From NCBI GenBank assembly GCA_013350335.1, contig CM023539.1, forward strand, positions 68,511,631 through 68,575,630: 64,000 nt of DNA, given 5' to 3'. This document shows positions 59,132-64,000 of the stretch, piece after piece (the stretch's first letter is position 1; every line of letters begins with the position of its first letter). The stretch comes from Chimonanthus salicifolius (lineage: Eukaryota > Streptophyta > Magnoliopsida > Laurales > Calycanthaceae). Both the position numbers and the translations under genes were made by a program. The notes beneath the pieces are model-generated. The model did not search any database. It worked only from the letters and a program-made list of their open reading frames with translations, and was not told the origin of the DNA.

Positions 59132-61229
59132 TGTAACAACCAGACCCGATTTTTTGAGATTCTAGGGTCTTAATAGCAGTGGGCCCTGCTGTGGGTCTCG
59201 GTTTGCCTGATTTCGAGTTTGGCGACTCGAAGGGCATTTTGGTAATTTGAATTATTGAACTTCTTGTCATGGCAAAATATTTTAAAATTACACATTTTTC
59301 TCTCTTCATGTTCAACATTCAAAGTGTTTTCACTTTTTAAATTTAATTTGTTATTTTTGAAAAAAAAAAAGAAGAGAAAACCCCAAACCCACCTAAACCC
59401 TAACCCCTAAATATCCCCTTTTTTCTCGCAGCACTGTAGCAATTGCCGCTACAGTGCCGCGTGCCCTGCTTGCTCTCTCTCCCGTCCCTCTCTTTCCCTC
59501 CCTCCTCTCACCCTCCTTTCTTCCTAACCCTAACCCTAAGCTCTCTCTTTCCCCTCCCTCAAGCTGCCGCCACCGCCGCTCTTTCTCCTTCTCTCCCTCC
59601 TTCTCTCGGCCTCTCCCCTCTCCCATTTCTACGATGCTTTGCCCTCCTCCTCCCGCCCCCATTGCGTTTGGACGGCTTCAACACCAGATCCGTCGGATTC
59701 CATCCGTCCTGCCGCCGTCAAAGTTCGGATTCGCCTGCCCCGACCGTTGGATCCTCCTCCGGTGCTACCAGGTACTCAATTTCCTTCTCCTCTTTTCTCC
59801 TTGTTCTTCTTCTTTCTCTGTCGCTCTCTCTGGTTTTCCTTCCTCTTCCCTTATTTTCCTTCCTTTTCCTCTTATTTCCTTCTTTTTCCTGGTTTTTCAA
59901 TGATTGCCGAGCCAACCCAGTCAAGTCACTGAGTTGACTCGGATGGGTTCGGTTCTGGTCTTGGCAGCCTAGGCCCATTTCACTGTTGGACCAGCAGACC
60001 AGGCCCAGACCCAACTCAGCTAGTCAGGCCCAATTCCAATTGGCCAAGCTCGATTTCAGGCCCGGCCCAGTTCGGCCCAGCTTTGGGCCCGACCCATCTT
60101 AAAGCCCAACTTTCAGATCAGGCCCATTTTAGATCCAGTTTTCAATTTTAGGCCCAATCCCGACCCCGACCTAGTTTTGGATCTGATTTTCAGTTTTAGG
60201 CCATGTTCGGCCCATTTTAGGCCCATTTGTGGCCCAGGCTTGTTTTAGCCCGTTTGTTAATCATTGCATTTCTTTTTATCAGATTAAACTTCCTTCAACC
60301 CAGAGGATCCGTTTTCTCGCTTTGGATTTCAGCAACACGTACAGGTGAGGGGACTTATCACACTTGTTTTAACATACATGAAAGCATATTATCCTATAAT
60401 TGTTGAACACAGAGTACGAGGAATGTGGCCCTTATATGATCTGAACCACTCGGCAAGGGAAACCGTTGTGATGATTGATGTGGCAAGGGACCTCTTCGGG
60501 CGTACTCGTGTCGGATTACTTGTGATAACATGTTGGTTGAGTAATATAACATGATGATTTATATCTTGATAATTTGTTGGTTGGACAACATGTTGATGTG
60601 CGATAACATGCTATTCGATTACATAATAACCTGTTGATTTGCCAAATGTAATAACATGCTAGACTTGACAATATGATGACATGTTGGATGGACTGTGTAG
60701 CATCATGACGTATATAACATGTGGTAATAAATGATATGCTTTAGATAATAACATGTTACATGTTGGTTTGATAACATGTGATAGATGCTAGTATATACTT
60801 GATTATTATGTGATATGCTATATTGATAACATGAATAGAGATGACTTGCCATGTATGTAGCTACTGTATTCTAAATGCCGGTTTGCATGGGTATCTGGCC
60901 AAACCAGGATTTAAAGACGCCCCCTAGCTTGCGGGTAGTTAGGGTTGAGAGGTAATGAGAAACCATACTTGGAAGCGTAGTTTGGTTATGAATCAATAGA
61001 TGATAGATATGTTCCCCCTAGTAGGGGTTGGACTGTTAGGTCTACCGTTAGTGGTCTTTAGACTTGCTTGTGGGTGAGGCGTCGTCTTGGTTAGCGGGCG
61101 AGGTGCCCCGGAGTCCCGGTCGAGACAAGTGGTGAGGCAGTCATGGAATCTTCAGGGAAGCCATTGGGTTGGGTGTTGGTTGACCCTAGGCAGACTTGGA
61201 GGACCTCGTTGTTACGGTACCCGAGACCG

Positions 61230-61535
61230 TGATGGATGAGGTGACCCTCAAACGATCGAGTAGGTTGAGGAGATGCTCGCTTGCTCATTGGTGTAGGGAT
61301 GGTGCTGTGAGGGACAACTCCCGCTGGTATGATTTGTGATCCCCGGATGACCGAGTAGGCTGAGGATGTGCTCGCCCGCTCATTGGTCGAGGGATGGTGC
61401 GATGAGAGACAACTCCCACTGGTATGATTTGTGATCCCTGGATGACCAAGTAGGCTGAGGGTATGATTTGTGATCCCTGGATGACCGAGTAGGCTGAGGA
61501 TGTGCTCGCCTGCTCATTGGTCGAGGGATGGTGTG
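61230..61535. repeat. ~90-bp repeat, about three copies
   Basis: GTATGATTTGTGATCCC.GGATGACC.AGTAGGCTGAGG and GTGCTCGCC.GCTCATTGGTCGAGGGATGGTG recur about three times, with one unit shortened. Confidence 0.7.
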
Positions 61536-61540
61536 ATGAG

Positions 61541-61940
61541 ATGTTCCAGACTAGGTCAACTGTAGGGTGAGGACAGTCTGCGGTGTGATATGATGAGATA
61601 TTCCAGGCTAGGACACCTGTAGGGTTGGGACAACTTCTAGTGTGATGTGATGAGATGTTCCAAGCTAGGACACCTGTAAGGTGGGGACAACCTACTGTGT
61701 GATGTGAAGAGATGTTCTAGGCTAAGACACCTATAGGGTGGGGACAGCCTGCGGTGTGATGTGATGAGATGTTCCAGGCTAGGACACTTGTAGGGTGGAG
61801 ACAGCCTGCGGTGTGATGTGATGAGATATTCCAGGTTAGGACACCTGTAGGGTGGGGACAACCTACGGTGTGGTGTGAGATGATGTTCTAGGCTATGACA
61901 CCTGTAGGGTGGGTACAATATGAGGTATGGTAGTCCAGCT
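61541..61940. repeat. 57-bp tandem array, seven copies
   Basis: Units start at 61541, 61598, 61655, 61712, 61769, 61826 and 61883 (exact 57-bp steps): AT.TTCCAGGCTAGGACACC, TGTAGGGTGGGGACA, CTGCGGTGTGATGTGATGAG. The minus strand stays open with a 19-residue repeat, a consequence of 57 being three times 19. Confidence 0.9.
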
Positions 61941-61950
61941 TATGACACCT

Positions 61951-63327
61951 GCAGGGTGGGTACAATTTGAGGTATGGTATTCCAGGGTAGGACACCTGTA
62001 TGGAGGGGATAGCTTGTGGTGTGATGTGGTAGTGTGGTTACCCGCGGTTATGACTTTGGAGCTCATTGTTGGGACTTGTGTTGTGGGTGTCGACTCACCA
62101 GAAATTTATGGTCGCCTAACAAGTGAGTTCGGTCGGCTCACTCGGTAGAAGACCTATAGAATTCTATGAAGGTTGTTTATATCGGTTGTGTGGAGATTGG
62201 CGAGTGGGGCCCGAGGTCACAGGTGTGACTACTGGGGGTCTGGTACTTGGTTGGGGAGACCACAGATGGGTCTACTTGGCAGTCCATTGAGGATTGGCGC
62301 AATAGTTACCCTTGTGTGAAAGTCCCTTTGGGGACTTTATTGAACCCGGCTCATGGGTTGGTTGTAGTACGTGTACGGGTTGTCATCGGATTGGTTGAGA
62401 GCTAGTTACCTTGAACTGGTTGAGGATTGGTCCACGTACTCGTGGATGGGTGGACCGCAGTGGATGGGCATATGAGGGAGTTGCCCTAGAGTTTCATTGA
62501 GTTTGTTAGAGGATGTACTGGAGGCTCGACAGATGTAGGCCCATGTGTTAGGGTAGGCGCACGCTTGTATGGCCATGCATGTAGACGTCATAGGCATTGA
62601 TGTCTTTATATGATTATATGTAGTGTATGCTATGATTATTGTCATAGCAGGGTGGGTACAGTCTGAGGTATGGTATTCCAGGCTAGGACACCTGTATGGT
62701 GGGGATAGCTTGTGGTGTGATGTGGTAGTGTGGTTACCCGCGGTTATGACTTTGGAGCTCATTGTTGGGACTTGTGTTGTGGGTGTCGACTCACCAGAAA
62801 TTTATGGTCGCCTAACAAGTGAGTTCGGTCGGCTCACTCGGTAGAAGACCTATAGAATTCTATGAAGGTTGTTTATATCGGTTGTGTGGAGATTGGCGAG
62901 TGGGGCCCGAGGTCACAGGTGTGACTACTGGGGGTCTGGTACTTGGTTGGGGAGACCACAGATGGGTCTACTTGGCAGTCCATTGAGGATTGGCGCAATA
63001 GTTACCCTTGTGTGAAAGTCCCTTTGGGGACTCTATTGAACCCGACTCATGGGTTGGTTGTAGTACGTGTACGGGTTGTCATCGGACTGGTTGAGAGCTA
63101 GTTACCTTGAACTGGTTGAGGATTGGTCCACGTACTCATGGATGGGTGGACTGCAGTGGATGGGTATATGAGGGAGTTGCCTTAGAGTTTCATTGAGTTT
63201 GTTAGAGGATGTACTGGAGGCTCGACAAATGTGGGCCCATGTGTTAGGGTAGGCGCACGCTTGTATGGCCATGCATGTAGACGTCATAGGCATTGATGTC
63301 TTCATATGACTATATGTAGTGTATGCT
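61951..63327. repeat. 696-bp tandem segmental duplication
   Basis: 61951-62646 is repeated at 62647 to about 63327 with a constant offset of 696 bp and only scattered differences, for example CTTTATTGAACCCGGC versus CTCTATTGAACCCGAC. The two copies abut. They contain no recognisable gene, and identical short frames in both are by-products of the duplication. Confidence 0.9.
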
Positions 63328-63660
63328 TGATGACAGATGATGCATATGTTACCCTCACTGGGCATGTAGAGTTCACCCCTTGCCTCACAGGTACTTCATA
63401 GGGGAAGGGTCGGCGGGACTCTCAATCAGACGTTGGGCGTACATCTGCAGCTTTGTACTTTTTCATAGTTCCATTTTTTTAATTGAGGATTTGTTAACGT
63501 ATTTGAGATATATGTACTTTTCATTGAGCTAGATAAATATAATAATGGGATGATGCTATAATTTGTAATTATGCTTGATGCTTACGGTTTTGGTTTATTT
63601 ATGGGTTGCCTGTGTTGGATGTGGGTTGCGGGAGCGGTGTCTTCGTTTCAAAAAACGATG

Positions 63661-64000
63661 ACTTGACCAATGACCCGACAACTCATTTCCCCTGCCTAAA
63701 CACCTGACAAACCCATTTTCTGATTTGACTCTTTAGATTGAAGTGGGTTAGGCCAAAACTTGACCTAAACTTGTTATTAGACAATATTAATATTATTAAG
63801 TAAAATTAACTCTTAGTGTTCATTATTTTTGTTTTTGTCATTATTGTCGAGAATTTAAGTGGGATGGAGTCATAATGTACACCTCACTTAATTGACAATA
63901 AAAAAGAATATTGTTGAAAATATTACACTTATCATCGAGTTATGTCTTTTATACTCTTTATTGATGTGACAAGTGATTTAATTAGTATCTTTACTAATTG
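63661..64000. other. Right edge of the window, no gene seen
   Basis: AT-rich sequence with a GACTTGACCAATGACCCGACAACTC-like segment that recalls the other LTR-like ends. Nothing more can be said. Confidence 0.4.

Larger units (their letters stand above)
59132..63660 (+). mobile_element. LTR-like non-coding repeat block 2
   Basis: This starts TGTAACAACCAGACCCGATTT, close in style to the start of the 3.2-kb unit. A CT-rich leader-like stretch (59460-59930), GGCCCA-rich sequence (59960-60250), degenerate ATAACATG.T repeats (60520-60840) and then tandem arrays (61230-63330) follow. No gag or pol frame is found. The right end is not clear: no matching GTTACA terminus was seen before the end of the window. 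The many open frames in the CT-rich part are low-complexity. Confidence 0.4.

Noticed and set aside
59443..59937. Long Ser/Pro/Leu-rich open frames (up to 164 codons), overlapping in three frames
   Set aside because: Produced by a CT-rich low-complexity leader inside an LTR-like block; several frames are open at once, as expected from composition.
61637..61918. Minus-strand frame with 19-residue repeats
   Set aside because: The 57-bp tandem period is divisible by three, so an open unit keeps the frame open; no start signal or protein family.
61230..63327. CRISPR-like array
   Set aside because: Repeats are contiguous without unique spacers of constant size, and this is plant nuclear DNA.
62406..63365. 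Paired identical open frames in the 696-bp duplication
   Set aside because: They are copies of the same non-coding repeat, and composition does not look like protein.

Overview
This is a window of plant nuclear DNA, most likely from a woody angiosperm. It shows GT-AG introns of up to 7.5 kb, AT-rich intergenic DNA packed with decayed transposable elements, a Copia-type retroelement, tRNA-derived SINEs, hAT-like MITEs, and plant-specific protein families (alpha-expansin, PPR). The lineage cannot be fixed from the sequence alone.

Three gene models and one pseudogene are supported by exon-by-exon reading. (1) A complete RAD1 checkpoint-clamp gene lies on the + strand (4540-14376, seven exons, 300 aa). 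It has a TATA box and two E2F-type sites just upstream of the ATG. Its 7.5-kb third intron carries a very young, complete but non-autonomous Copia LTR element (6259-9835) that encodes only Gag plus a protease-like segment. (2) A plant coiled-coil protein gene lies on the + strand (22113-29869, eight exons, about 375 aa, possible ninth exon at 31116-31163). It has one single-base frameshift in exon 7, and a 100-N assembly gap follows exon 8. Its first intron is built from at least six diverged copies of one repeat and is interrupted by a LINE remnant. (3) A broken PPR gene lies on the + strand (about 31240-32674), with several frameshifts and stops. (4) An intact alpha-expansin gene lies on the - strand (39008-37628, three exons, 253 aa) with a well-placed TATA box.

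Layout: 1-4460 intergenic with direct repeats, a hAT-like MITE and a SINE; 4.46-14.4 kb RAD1; 14.4-21.7 kb repeats, including a degenerate tandem array of roughly 150-bp monomers (16.7-17.9 kb) and a SINE with a 10-bp target duplication; 21.7-31.2 kb coiled-coil gene; 31.2-32.7 kb PPR pseudogene; 32.7-37.6 kb intergenic; 37.6-39.1 kb expansin; 39.1-50.7 kb AT-rich intergenic DNA with MITEs and a dispersed repeat family at 46-49 kb; 50.7-54.3 kb a 3.2-kb solo-LTR-like element nested in an older GGGTCGG-rich element; 56.7-63.7 kb LTR-like non-coding repeats carrying nested tandem arrays (20, 53, 57 and 696 bp).

The genes are unrelated housekeeping or cell-wall genes and form no pathway. I found no clear new multi-gene system. 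The best candidates for follow-up are the young Gag-only retroelement in the RAD1 intron, the 150-bp array, the repeat-built intron of the coiled-coil gene, and the nested repeat block at the right end.
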